Assembly (NCBI GenBank): GCA_016704445.1
Contig: JADJAE010000003.1
Coordinates: 1-64,000 of the forward strand
DNA length: 64,000 nt
DNA from: Deltaproteobacteria bacterium
Lineage (GTDB): Bacteria > Myxococcota_A > Polyangia > Polyangiales > Ga0077539
Direction of reading: 5' to 3'
Both the position numbers and the translations under genes were made by a program. Shown piece after piece: positions 9,468 through 18,818 of the stretch. Below the pieces are notes generated by a model. It was given only the letters and a program-made list of their open reading frames with translations. It was not told where the DNA came from and did no database searches. Position 1 is the stretch's first letter, and each line of letters begins with the position of its first letter.

Positions 9468-10537
9468 CGCGTTGGGGTATCACCGTTGCGAGGGACGGTC
9501 GAGGCTGACGCGCTGCGCTCCTCGCAGAACGCTCGCATGTCCGCGGGCAGCGGCGCCGAGACCGTGAGCGGGGTCTTCTCGATCGGGTGCGTGAGGGTCA
9601 CCGACGCGGCGTGCAGGGCCTGCCGCTCGAGCAGCAGCTTCCGCATCCGCGCCTCGTCCGGCGGGCCCTCCAGGCAGGCCAGGAACATCTCGTCGCCGTG
9701 CGCGTAGAGCTTGTCCCCGACGAGGGGATGGCCGACGTGAGCGAGGTGCACCCTGATCTGGTGCTGGCGTCCGGTCTCCGGGTGCGCTGCGACGAGGGTG
9801 AACCCGTCGAGCCGCGCGATCACATCGACCCTCGTCACCGAGGGCATGCCCCCGCGGGTCACCGGCCGGACCACCATCTTCACGCCGACATCGCCGCCGT
9901 GCAGACACATCGGCGCGTCGATCACCTGATGGTCCTGCTCGACCACGCCGTGCACGAGCGCGTGGTAGGTCTTCTCGACCCTGCGCTCCGCGAAGTCCTG
10001 CTTCAGCCGCCGCTCGGCCTCGCGCGACCGCGCCAGCAGGATCACCCCCGAGGTCTCCCGGTCGATGCGGTGCGCGAGCACCACGCGCTCTTCGGGGAAT
10101 CGCTCGGCGAGCACGCTGGTGAGCGTGTTGTGATGAAACTTCGCCGTCGGGTGCACCGGCAGCCCCGCGGGCTTGTCGACCGCGATCACGTGGTCGTCGA
10201 TGTAGAGCAGGCCGACCTCGCGCGGGGCGGGCGGCTCCTCCCAGCGCGGGCGGTAGAGGGCGATCACCTCGCCGGCGCGCACCCGATGCGACGGACCGAG
10301 CGCGACGCCCTGCGCGGTGAACGCGAAGTGCGACACGATCTCCTGGGCGCGGCTGCGGGTGAGGCGGGTGAGCTCGAGCGAGAGCCACCGGTCCAGGCGC
10401 ATCCCCGCGCGGTCCGATCGCACCTCGAAGACCGAGCAGAGCGCGTCTTCGGGCATCGACGGGGGGCGCACGACCGGGGGCGTCGGGCGCTCGCGGGGCT
10501 CGTCGTGGGAGAGGGACTCTGTTCGTCTTCGCTGCAT
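9464..10537 (-). CDS. RluA-family pseudouridine synthase
   Basis: Converts selected uridines in rRNA or tRNA to pseudouridine. An S4 RNA-binding domain (RSDRAGMRLDRWL) is at residues about 40-95, followed by the catalytic domain with VDKPAGLPVHPT and the HRIDRETSG motif, whose Asp is the catalytic residue, then GRQHQIRVHLAHVGHPLVGD. The length of 357 residues fits RluC/RluD-like members, but the exact target cannot be assigned. The start is taken as ATG 10537; ATG 10456, 12 residues before the S4 domain, is an equally good choice, and the frame stays open further upstream through what is really the divergent gene. No strong Shine-Dalgarno sequence precedes either start. Confidence 0.93.
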   Translation of the reverse strand: MQRRRTESLSHDEPRERPTPPVVRPPSMPEDALCSVFEVRSDRAGMRLDRWLSLELTRLTRSRAQEIVSHFAFTAQGVALGPSHRVRAGEVIALYRPRWEEPPAPREVGLLYIDDHVIAVDKPAGLPVHPTAKFHHNTLTSVLAERFPEERVVLAHRIDRETSGVILLARSREAERRLKQDFAERRVEKTYHALVHGVVEQDHQVIDAPMCLHGGDVGVKMVVRPVTRGGMPSVTRVDVIARLDGFTLVAAHPETGRQHQIRVHLAHVGHPLVGDKLYAHGDEMFLACLEGPPDEARMRKLLLERQALHAASVTLTHPIEKTPLTVSAPLPADMRAFCEERSASASTVPRNGDTPTR

Positions 10538-10611
10538 TCGTGTGTCGCCCGCTGGCGCGCCGGGGCCCGTCGGGAATAGCACGGAGCCCCGTGTCGCTGC
10601 TCCCCAAGACG

Positions 10612-13481
10612 ATGCGCCTGACGCCCGCCGCCCTGGGGCTGTTGCTCTGCGCGCTGACGGCGCGCGACCGCCCCGGAGAACTCCTCCGCCCGGGCGTAGT
10701 GTCCGCGCGTCGGGTGATGGCGTCCTCACCCACGGCGCGCGCTCGGGAGCCGGGCGGCGCGGTGCGGGGTCGCGTGACCGACGAGTCCGGCCATCCCGTG
10801 CGAGGCGCCACCCTCCGCTGGATCGCCGTTCGCGAGGGCCTCGCGCTCCCGGTGGTCTCGGTGCAGACCGACGAGTCGGGCCGCTTCGAGGTGCAGGACC
10901 TCCCGCTCGGATCATGGTGGGTCCAGGCCTCGGCGCCCGGGCGGGCGAGGGTGGTGCGGCCCCTGCGGGTGCGCGAGCCGACGCAGTCCATGGCCCTCAC
11001 GCTGGGGCCCGCGGCGTCGATCGTCGGCACGACCTCCGCCCTGCGCGGCACGACCCGCAGCGCCCTCGGCTCGGTGCTCCTCCGCGCCACCCGCGAGGGG
11101 ACGACCGCCGCGGAGGACCCCGGCGTGGCCACCCGCAGCGACGCGCAGGGCCGCTTCCGGCTCGACGGGCTCTCCCCTGGGACATGGCGCATCGAGCTCG
11201 CCGCCGACGGCTTCGAGGCCCTCCAGCGCATCGGCGTCGCGGCCCCACGGTCGACCTCTCGCTGACGCTGCGCGCCCTCGCGACCCTCTCGCTCACCGTG
11301 CTCGACGGCGCGGGCAACCCTGCCGCGGGTGCGTCCGTGGTGGTCTCGGGCTCGGGCATCTGGCCTCCCCGCTCGCTGAGCACCAACGACCTCGGAGCCG
11401 TCGCGCTGCCCTCGTTGCCCGGCGGCGTCTACGAGGTGCGCGCGACCCGCGGCACCTCCGTCGCCGAGCCCGTGGCCCCGCTCTGGATCGAGCCCGGCGA
11501 GACGCGCGCGGTCACCGCGGTGCTGGGCGAGGGGAGGACGCTCGCGGGCATGGTGACCGACGCGGCGAGCGGTCGCCCTCTCGCGGGCGCCCGGGTCGCG
11601 CTGACCGAGGACGGCATCTCCACCGCCCCGAGAGCGACCGCCACCGCGGAGGATGGGCGCTTCGGCTTCGAGGGCCTGCTGGCTCGAACGCACACGCTCT
11701 GGGTGCGGCTCCCCGGGTACGCGCCCATCGAGTCGCTGCCCGTGGTTCCTGGCGGTGAGTCGCTCGCCGTGCGCCTCGACCCGGCGGCCTCCATCGATGG
11801 GACCGTGATCGACGCGCGCGGTCGCGCGGTCGCCAACGCGCAGGTCGAGGTCGTCGTGAGGGACCTCGACAACCGCCCCCGCTGGGTGAGCGCCGCGTCG
11901 ACGGGCTTCCAGGACGCGCTCTTCAACGCGCAGTCCGGCCGCGGCGCGGCGCTCCTCCCTCGCGGTGACCTAGGGGTCCTCGCGGGGCGCGTGCCGATCG
12001 TCCCGGTGATCCCCGGGAGCGTCGCCGCCGCGGTCGAGACGGCCGGGTTTCGCACCGACGCCGCGGGACACTTCCGCGTCACCGATCTTCCGCCCGGGAG
12101 CGCCGTCGTGAGCGTCTCGCACCCTGGCTACGCCCGTGCCGTGACCGACCCGTTGGTCCTCGTCGCGTCGCGCGCGACGGCGCACGAGGTCGTGCTGCAC
12201 CCGGGCGGAGCGATCCATGGACGCGCGGTGAACGACCGTCGCCTCCCGATCTCGGGCGTCGAGATCGAGCTCCGCACCCCCACCGACCCGATGCCCCAGC
12301 GAGCCCTCACCACGCTCGACGGAACCTTCCATTTCATCGGCATCTACGGCCCCGCCTCGCTCACGGCCTGGAGCGGGGGGAGGGTGGTCGCGCGCGCCGA
12401 GGCTCGCATCGACGACGGCGCGGTCGTACCGATGGAGCTCGTCCTCGCCGGATCGCTCCGCCGGGTCGAGGGCCGCGTGGTCGACGAGCGCGGCTTCCCC
12501 GTCGGCGGCGCGATGGTCACCGTCGCCTCCCTCGACCCCGGCTCGGCGGGCGCGGGCACCGGCAGCGCGGCCCCGGACGGCACCTTCGCGGTCTCCGTCG
12601 GCGGCCGCGGCGGCGTCTCCGTCGCGGCGCGCCACCCCGACTTCGCCCCGCGGGAGATCCGCCTCGCCCAAGTCTCGCAGCCCCTGCGCATCGAGCTCAC
12701 GCGGGGCACCTCCCTGCGCGCCACGGTGCGCGACGACGGGTGCGCGACCGAGGCGCCCCGCGGCGGCGTGGAGAGCGCCTGCGGCCCCGTGACCTTCGCG
12801 CTGCGGGACTCCCGCGACCTCGCGATCGACCACCTCTGCGATGGCCGCGCGACGCTCCGGCTCTCGGCGCCCGGCTGCGTCCCGGTGGAGCGGGAGCTGC
12901 GCGTCGCGGGCGCCACCATCGACCTCGGCTCCATCGAGCTCCGCGCGGGCGGATCGGTGAGCGGCGAGGTGCTCGACGAGCGCGGCGACCCCGTCGTGGG
13001 CGCCTCGGTGCGGGTGTCCTCGTCGGCGCCCGGGGACGAACTCCCCCCGTCGATCACCGATCGCAGCGGGCGCTTCGTGCTGCCGACGGTCCCGGAGGGG
13101 ACGCGCACCCTCGTCGCCGAGCACCGCGGCCGGCTGCGCTCCGAGCCTCAGGACGTCCGGGTGCTTCGCGGCACCGAGGTCCGCGGGGTACGGCTGCGCC
13201 TCTCGCAGCAGGCCGCCTCGCCGTCGACGCCCTCGGCGACGATCGAGCTCGCTCGGGTGCCGGGTGGCTTCCTGGTCGGTCGGGTGTCCGCAGACTCGGC
13301 GGAGGCTCGCGCGGGTATCCAGACTGGCGACGTGATCGCGTCGATCGACGGACGCGAGCCCCGCGACGCGGCGGACGCCGTGGCGCGCCTGCAGGGCGTG
13401 AGCGGCTCGGTGGTGATCGTGGATGTGGAGCGGGACGGACAGCGACGCGTGGTGCGGCTGTCAGCGATCGAGCGACGGTAG
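10612..13481 (+). CDS. Secreted multi-repeat carboxypeptidase-regulatory-like protein with C-terminal PDZ (frameshifted)
   Basis: A protein of about 956 residues once one frame change is repaired. An N-terminal hydrophobic signal is followed by at least seven beta-sandwich repeats of the carboxypeptidase regulatory-like type, each opening like GRVTDESGHPVRGA, GMVTDAASGRPLAGA, GRVVDERGFPVGGA or GEVLDERGDPVVGA. A PDZ-like domain ends the protein (GFLVGRVSADSAEARAG then GDVIASIDG). The reading frame breaks at the CCCC run 11243-11246, where one extra C would join both halves seamlessly inside a repeat. Such proteins are envelope or secreted binding modules in myxobacteria; the ligand is unknown. 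No peptidase catalytic residues are visible. Its 3' end overlaps the convergent small gene by 21 bases. Confidence 0.85.
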
Positions 13482-13679
13482 GGCGGCGGGGTCTTCGACC
13501 TCGGTGATCTCCGGGCCGTCATCCCAGGGCATCACCTCGGCCATCGCGGGCGGGCGGAGACAATACCTGGGCTGGTATTCGTCGAGTCGTATCACGCGCT
13601 GCCGCACGCGCCGAACGCCCCCCGAGATGTCCACCCGCAGCCGTCGGATCGTGTTGGAACGGAACGCGCCATCCAGCAT
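13461..13679 (-). CDS. Small conserved-looking protein of unknown function
   Basis: A 72-residue protein, basic in the first half (RSNTIRRLRVD, RRVRQRVIRLDEYQPRY) and acidic at the end. The ATG at 13679 is preceded by AAGGAGGG at a spacing of about six bases, one of the best ribosome-binding sites in the window, which is the main reason to call it a gene. It overlaps the 3' end of the convergent repeat protein by 21 bases and lies downstream of rlmB. The function is not recognised. Confidence 0.6.
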   Translation of the reverse strand: MLDGAFRSNTIRRLRVDISGGVRRVRQRVIRLDEYQPRYCLRPPAMAEVMPWDDGPEITEVEDPAALPSLDR

Positions 13680-13769
13680 ATGAACCCTCCTTGCGGCGGG
13701 TCTTCGCGGCGGCTGCGCCCGGCGTTTCCGGGGCCTCGAAGATTCTTGTCGGGGGGAGTCGAGAAGGCG

Positions 13770-14522
13770 CTACCGCGAGGCGGCGAGCGAGCGCTGGCGG
13801 GTGACTTCGTAGAGCGTGATGGCCGCCGCGACGGAGGCGTTGAGCGACGCGATGGGCCCCGACATGGGGATCTTCGCGAGCACGTCGCAGCGCTCGCGAA
13901 CGAGGCGGCGCAGGCCGCGGCCCTCGCTCCCGACCACCAGCACGCAGGGCACCGTGAGGTCCGTGGCCGCGAGCGTGGCGGACCCTTCGGCGTCGAGCCC
14001 GACGGTCCAGAGGCCGCGCTCCCGGGCCGCGTCGAGGGCGCGCGAGAGGTTGGTCACCCGCGCGATGGTGGCGTGCTCGGTGGCGCCCGCGCTGGCGCGC
14101 ACCACCGTCGGCGTCACCGGCGACGCGCGGTCCTTCATGGTGACGATGCCGGTCGCCCCGAAGGCCACGGCCGATCGCACGATCGCGCCGAAGTTGTGCG
14201 GGTCGGTGACCTCGTCGAGCGCCACGATGAGCCCCGCCGGGCCGAGCGCCACGGTGCGGTCGAGCAGCTCGTCGAAGCTCGCGTACGCGAAGTCTTCGCC
14301 CGAGAGCCCGATGACGCCCTGGTGGCGATCGCCCTCGGCGAGGGCGTTGAGCTCCTCCATCGGCTTGAGCTCGATCGAGACGCCGCGGTTCTTCGCGTCG
14401 GTGACGATGTCGCGCAGGGCCCCTCGGGCGCCCTCCTCGTGCACGTAGATGACGGCGATGGACTGGGCGTGGGCGGCGAGGGCCTCCTTCACGGCCCTCA
14501 CCCCGAGCAGGACCCTTCGCAT
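13770..14522 (-). CDS. rlmB: 23S rRNA 2'-O-methyltransferase of the SpoU/TrmH family (RlmB-type)
   Basis: Methylates the ribose of a guanosine in 23S rRNA using S-adenosylmethionine; the fold is the trefoil-knotted SPOUT type. The 250 residues show the N-terminal substrate-binding domain (LLGVRAVKEAL) and the SPOUT motifs: DEVTDPHNFGAIVRSA, VVGSEGRGLRRLV and IPMSGPIASLNASVAAAI. This pattern and length are those of RlmB, though TrmH-like relatives with other targets exist. Its start shares one base with the upstream stop (TGATG), so it is coupled to the coiled-coil protein gene. Confidence 0.93.
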   Translation of the reverse strand: MRRVLLGVRAVKEALAAHAQSIAVIYVHEEGARGALRDIVTDAKNRGVSIELKPMEELNALAEGDRHQGVIGLSGEDFAYASFDELLDRTVALGPAGLIVALDEVTDPHNFGAIVRSAVAFGATGIVTMKDRASPVTPTVVRASAGATEHATIARVTNLSRALDAARERGLWTVGLDAEGSATLAATDLTVPCVLVVGSEGRGLRRLVRERCDVLAKIPMSGPIASLNASVAAAITLYEVTRQRSLAASR

Positions 14523-15304
14523 CAGAGGCCGAGATCGCCCAGATCGGGCTCGCTCGAACCGCTGCTCCCGCCGCCGCCGGGCCGAGCCGGACGTCGCGCG
14601 CCGCCGCCAGAGGAGTGGGGCCGCGAGGCCGTCGTGGGCCGCGCCCCCGTGGAAGGGGTCGCCGCCGCGAGGGCCGCCGCGTTCTGCTGCGCGAGCAGCG
14701 CCGCCGCAGCCTGCCGCTGCCGCTCGGCGTCCGCCTCGGCCACGCGTCGACGCGCGTCCTCCGCCGCCCGCTCGGCGACCATCCGGCGCTCCTCGGAGTC
14801 ACGCCGCGCGATCTCCGCGCGCCGGGTCTCCTCCGCCCGCGCCTCCTGCTGCGGCTTGATGACGCCGAAGAACACCCCGGCGCCCACCACGGCCAGCAGC
14901 ACGAACACGCCGCCCGCGACCGCGCCCGGGTTCACGCCCTTCTTCTTCTGCGACTCGATGACCGCGAGCTTCTGCTCCTGCTCCATGCGCAGCTGCATCT
15001 CGCGCTCGCGCTGCTTCGACTCCGCCTCCAGGCGGATGCGCAGCTCGCTCTCCTCGCGCTCGCGGCGGGTGCGCTCCTCGGTCTCACGGCGCTGCCGCTC
15101 GTCCGCCGCGCGGGCCTCGTCCGCCGCGCGAACCTTCGCCTGGCGCTCGTCTTCCTCGCGACGACGGGCGTCCTCGAGTCGCATCCGCTCGCCCTCTTCG
15201 GCGCGGCGCTTCTCGTCTTCCTCCTGCTTGATGCGATCCTCCTCGATCTCCATCAGGCTGCGGAGCGAGAACATCACCGAGTCTTCCTTCTGCTGCTGGC
15301 TCAT
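14522..15304 (-). CDS. Coiled-coil single-pass membrane protein of unknown function
   Basis: A 260-residue protein. Residues about 10-115 are an uninterrupted charged Glu/Arg/Gln coiled coil; residues about 128-148 form one transmembrane helix (GAVAGGVFVLLAVVGAGVFF); a second Ala/Arg/Glu-rich helix follows at about 150-205; and the C-terminal 50 residues are a Ser/Gly/Pro/Arg-rich disordered tail. AGGAG lies about nine bases before the ATG. The layout suggests a cytoplasmic coiled coil anchored in the inner membrane with an extracytoplasmic helix. I recognise no family. It is coupled to rlmB by a one-base overlap, which may reflect transcription only. Confidence 0.82.
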   Translation of the reverse strand: MSQQQKEDSVMFSLRSLMEIEEDRIKQEEDEKRRAEEGERMRLEDARRREEDERQAKVRAADEARAADERQRRETEERTRREREESELRIRLEAESKQREREMQLRMEQEQKLAVIESQKKKGVNPGAVAGGVFVLLAVVGAGVFFGVIKPQQEARAEETRRAEIARRDSEERRMVAERAAEDARRRVAEADAERQRQAAAALLAQQNAAALAAATPSTGARPTTASRPHSSGGGARRPARPGGGGSSGSSEPDLGDLGL

Positions 15305-15415
15305 CGCTCGATCTCCTCAGCGCCCTCGCGCATCAGTGGCCATCTTCGTCGCGTCCCCGGCCTTATGGCACTAGAGGAATATTCTGGCAAGGCAGGAATC
15401 GTCCGACGCCCTGTG

Positions 15416-16435
15416 TCACTCCCGCCAGAAGAACTTCCAGGGGTTGTGCTTGAGGTCGCGGATCATCTCCTGGAGGTCGTCGTAGATCTCCTCGTCCATG
15501 AGCAGGGCCCCGACGGTCCCCTGTCCGGCGCGCACCCGGGTGCTCACCGCCTGCACGTCGGTCATCACGGTGTTCGCCCGCTCGGTGAGCGTGCGCACCT
15601 CCCGCAGCGTGCGCTGCAGGTCCTGGATCTGCGGGTCGCCGACCCCCTGGGCGATGTGGTCGAGCCGCGCCATCAGGGCCCTCGCCTCGCGGGACAGCGG
15701 AGGCGCCTCGCGGTCGATGGTCGTGAGGATCGACTCCGCGCGCTGGATGATCCGCCGCGCCTGCACGCCGTCGACGTAGCGGTCGCGGGCGGCGTTCACG
15801 AGCCCGTCGGCGTCGCGGATGGCGCGGTCGGTGTTCTCGAGGATGCTGTCGATGCGGCCCGTGTTGCGGTGGAGCACGTCGCGCGAGTCGTGGAGGATGC
15901 CCGAGAGGTCGTCGACCATGGTCCCGATCTGTCGGCGGTTGGTCCGCAGCGCGGTGACCGTGTCGTCGAGGAGCGAGTACGCGCGGGCCAGGAAGAGGTC
16001 GATGCGCGGCGGGTCGATGCCCTCCACCGGGCGCGAGAGGTCGAGCGGGGGCTGCGCCGCGCTGCCCGGGTCGATGGCGAGAAACTGCTCTCCCAGCACG
16101 CCCTGCGTGGTCACGTAGAAGGCCGCGTCGGAGTGCAGCTCCCGGCGGTAGCGCTCGTCGACCTCGATGTGCACCCTCACGAGCGCGCTGCGGCCCGTGC
16201 GCGGGTCGACCTGCGGCCCGCGGAACTCCAGCCGGTCGACCTGGCCCACCTTCACGCCGGCGATCTTCACCGGAGCCCCGCCCTGCAGGCCCCCCGGGTT
16301 GTTGAAGTCCACCGCGACGGGGAAGCGCTTGCCGAGGTGCACGCCCCCCATCACCAGCACCAGCGCCACGAGGAGGCCCCCGGCGACGAGCACCAGAAGC
16401 CCAACCTTCACTTCGATCGATCGCGCGGCGGCCAT
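15416..16435 (-). CDS. mlaD: MCE-domain lipid-transport protein (MlaD-like)
   Basis: The substrate-carrying MCE subunit of an Mla-type lipid transporter, anchored in the inner membrane. One N-terminal transmembrane helix (residues about 10-30) is followed by an MCE domain opening FNNPGGLQGGAPVKIAGVKVG, typical of the family. The remaining residues, to 339, form a long alpha-helical region, longer than E. coli MlaD (183 residues) and closer to Ttg2C/Mce proteins that build a periplasmic tube or needle. It is the last gene of a five-gene minus-strand operon, 39 bases after an ATPase gene. The direction of lipid transport cannot be told from sequence. Confidence 0.92.
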   Translation of the reverse strand: MAAARSIEVKVGLLVLVAGGLLVALVLVMGGVHLGKRFPVAVDFNNPGGLQGGAPVKIAGVKVGQVDRLEFRGPQVDPRTGRSALVRVHIEVDERYRRELHSDAAFYVTTQGVLGEQFLAIDPGSAAQPPLDLSRPVEGIDPPRIDLFLARAYSLLDDTVTALRTNRRQIGTMVDDLSGILHDSRDVLHRNTGRIDSILENTDRAIRDADGLVNAARDRYVDGVQARRIIQRAESILTTIDREAPPLSREARALMARLDHIAQGVGDPQIQDLQRTLREVRTLTERANTVMTDVQAVSTRVRAGQGTVGALLMDEEIYDDLQEMIRDLKHNPWKFFWRE

Positions 16436-16474
16436 CAGCGTTGGGCCCGGAGACTATCGTTGATTCGCACCGCC

Positions 16475-17218
16475 CTACACCTCCATCGGACCTTCCGCGA
16501 TGCCGCGGGTGAACTGCTGCACGATCGCGTCGTCGCTGGCGCGAAACTCCGCCGGAGTCCCGACCTTCCGCAGCTTTCCCTTGTAGAGGAACGCGATGCG
16601 GTCGGCGATGCTGAAGATCGAGGCCAGGTCGTGCGACACCACGATGCTCGTGACCCCGCGCTTGTCGGACAGCTCGCGGATGAGCCGGTCGACCCGGCGC
16701 GCGCTCACCGGGTCGAGCGAGGTGGTGGGCTCGTCGAAGAGCACGTACCGCGGGTCGACGGTGAGGGCCCGGGCGATGGCCACGCGCTTGCGCATCCCGT
16801 CGCCGAGCTCGGCGGGGTAGCGGTCGCCGTAGGCCTGCATGTGCACGACCTCCAGCCGCCGACGGGCCTCCGCGAGCGCCTCCTTCATCGAGAGCCCGCG
16901 GTGCTTGCGCAGCGGCAGCGCGACGTTCTCCGCGCAGGTCATCGAGTCGAAGAGCGTCGAGTGCTGGAACACCATCGCGCAGACCCGGCGCACCTCGTAG
17001 AGCGCCGCGGTGTCGAGCCGGGAGACGTCGCGGCCGTCGAGGAAGATCTCCCCCGCGTCGGGCTTGAGCAGCCCGATGAGGTGCTTGATGAGCACGCTCT
17101 TGCCCGCCCCCGAGGCGCCGATGAGGAAGAACACCTCGCCCTTGGGGATCACCAGGTCGACCCCGTCGAGCACCACCTTCGGGCCGAAGCTCTTCCGGAT
17201 GCCGCGAAACTCGATCAC
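16475..17218 (-). CDS. mlaF: ABC ATPase of Mla/MCE lipid transporter (MlaF-like), second copy
   Basis: The ATPase that powers the Mla-type permease from the cytoplasmic side, 247 residues. Walker A is GASGAGKSVL, Walker B VLFDEPTTSLDP, and the H-loop VSHDL. The signature reads LGDGMRKRVAIARAL, close to the LSGGM form of MlaF ATPases but with Gly-Asp replacing Ser-Gly. The start is GTG 17218, inside the stop of the upstream permease (GTGA overlap). The frame continues open far upstream but that part is antisense shadow of the permease. It pairs most naturally with the permease immediately upstream. Confidence 0.92.
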   Translation of the reverse strand: MIEFRGIRKSFGPKVVLDGVDLVIPKGEVFFLIGASGAGKSVLIKHLIGLLKPDAGEIFLDGRDVSRLDTAALYEVRRVCAMVFQHSTLFDSMTCAENVALPLRKHRGLSMKEALAEARRRLEVVHMQAYGDRYPAELGDGMRKRVAIARALTVDPRYVLFDEPTTSLDPVSARRVDRLIRELSDKRGVTSIVVSHDLASIFSIADRIAFLYKGKLRKVGTPAEFRASDDAIVQQFTRGIAEGPMEV

Positions 17219-18015
17219 ACGAACACCACGAAGCCCACGCCGGAGATCACCAGGTCGAGCATGATGACCGCCAGCGAGCTGTTGACCACGGCGCTGGTGG
17301 TGGCCGAGCCGACGCCCTCGCTGCCGCCCCGCGTGGTGAGCCCGCACCACCCCGACACGATCGGGATGGCCGCGCCGTAGGCGAAGCACTTGGCCAGCCC
17401 CGTGATGAGGTCGCCGCGGTCGAGCAGGGAGAAGTTCGCGTAGGTGAGCGGCTGCACGTCGAAGACGAACCACGCCGTCGCCCCGCCGGCCGCGAAGCTC
17501 ACCAGCCCCGAGAACATCACCAGCACCACGGTCATGATCATCGACGCGATGAAGCGCGGCACCACCAGGTGGTCCACCGGGTCGACGCCGCACATGCGCA
17601 GCGCGTCCACCTGCTCGGTCACCACCATGCTGCCGATCTCCGCCGCGATGCCCGCGCCGACGCGCGTCGCCAGCATCATGGCCGAGATGGTGGGCCCCAG
17701 GTCGCGCACCAGCAGCTCGAGGAAGGTCGCGCCGAGCTGCGAGAGGTCGGGCACCACCCGCAAGAGCTGCAGCCCGCTCTGAAACACCAGGATCATCCCG
17801 ATGAAGCCCATCGTCACCGACAGGAAGAAGGCCGAGCGGTAGCCCACCTCGTAGCACTGGCGCGCCACCTCGCCGGGCTCGCGCCTGCCCCGCGCGGTCC
17901 AGTAGAGCGCGCGCAGGAAGACCCCCTGGAGCTCGCGCGCGTCCGCCAGCACCGTCCGAGCGGCGGCCTCCAAGGGCCCCTCGAGACGCTCCATCGACCC
18001 GGGATCAGTGCTCAT
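17215..18015 (-). CDS. mlaE: MlaE-family permease, second copy
   Basis: An inner-membrane permease of the MlaE/Ttg2B family, 266 residues with five or so transmembrane helices. Family hallmarks are visible: ELLVRDLGPTISAMMLATRVGAGIAAEIGSM, the EQVDALRMCGVDPVDHLVVPR cytoplasmic loop that contacts the ATPase, and a TTRGGSEGVGSATTSAVV stretch near the C-terminus. It overlaps the neighbouring permease and ATPase genes by 4 bases each, so all are translationally coupled. The two permeases are clearly diverged paralogues rather than a recent duplication. Confidence 0.92.
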   Translation of the reverse strand: MSTDPGSMERLEGPLEAAARTVLADARELQGVFLRALYWTARGRREPGEVARQCYEVGYRSAFFLSVTMGFIGMILVFQSGLQLLRVVPDLSQLGATFLELLVRDLGPTISAMMLATRVGAGIAAEIGSMVVTEQVDALRMCGVDPVDHLVVPRFIASMIMTVVLVMFSGLVSFAAGGATAWFVFDVQPLTYANFSLLDRGDLITGLAKCFAYGAAIPIVSGWCGLTTRGGSEGVGSATTSAVVNSSLAVIMLDLVISGVGFVVFV

Positions 18016-18794
18016 TGCAGGATGTACGTGGCGAGGTAATCACACACGAAGATCCCGGTCGCGCTCGCCACGACCGAGGCGTTGACCGCGCGGCCCACGC
18101 CGGGCGCGCCGCCGCTCACGGAGAGGCCGTAGTGGCTGCTGGAGAGCGCGATCACCCCGCCGAAGAGGGCGCTCTTGATGAGCCCCGTCGCCAGGTCCCA
18201 GACGCGGATCGCGTCGAGCAGGCCGTTCCAGAAGGTGGCGGTGCTCACGCCGAGGAGGGCGTCGCCCATGAAGGCCGCGCCCAGCAGCGCGAGCACGTCG
18301 CCGTAGACCGTGAGCACGAAGAGCATCACGACCATCGACAGCACCCGCGGCAGGATCAGGTACGAGAGCGGGTCGATCGCCAGCGTCTCCAGGGCGTCGA
18401 TCTGCTCGGTGACCGTCATCGTCGCGAGCTCGGCGGTGTTGTTCGCCCCGACCCTCCCCGAGAACATCAGCGCGATCAGGATCGGCCCCACCTCCCGAAG
18501 CGTCGTGAAGCCGGCGCCCCACCCGAGCAGCCCCTCGGCGCCGAATCGTCGGATGAGCACCCCCGCCTGGATCACCATGATCCCGCCGGTGAAGAGCGCC
18601 GTGACGCCGACGATGGGGAGCGACCGCACGCCCATCCGGTACAGGTTGCGCCAGAGCTCCGGCCCATCCAGCCGCGGCGGCACCATCCGGCGAGCGAGCC
18701 TCGCGGCGAGCACCGCCGCCCCGCCGACGTCCGTCGCCAGGGAGAGCACCGCGCGCCCGGTCTGCGCGGCTGGGCCTTCTTCCTCGGTCGCCAT
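18012..18794 (-). CDS. MlaE-family permease, first copy
   Basis: A second MlaE-type permease of 260 residues. It carries the same family signatures in a different form: LREVGPILIALMFSGRVGANNTAEL, the EQIDALETLAIDPLSYLILPRV coupling loop, and GAPGVGRAVNASVVAS near the C-terminus. It lies 24 bases after the first ATPase gene and overlaps the next permease by 4 bases. Two different permeases and two ATPases with a single MCE protein could make either a heteromeric complex or two alternative engines. Confidence 0.92.
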   Translation of the reverse strand: MATEEEGPAAQTGRAVLSLATDVGGAAVLAARLARRMVPPRLDGPELWRNLYRMGVRSLPIVGVTALFTGGIMVIQAGVLIRRFGAEGLLGWGAGFTTLREVGPILIALMFSGRVGANNTAELATMTVTEQIDALETLAIDPLSYLILPRVLSMVVMLFVLTVYGDVLALLGAAFMGDALLGVSTATFWNGLLDAIRVWDLATGLIKSALFGGVIALSSSHYGLSVSGGAPGVGRAVNASVVASATGIFVCDYLATYILQ

Positions 18795-18818
18795 CTCAGC
18801 CGTTCCTGGGACGCGAGC

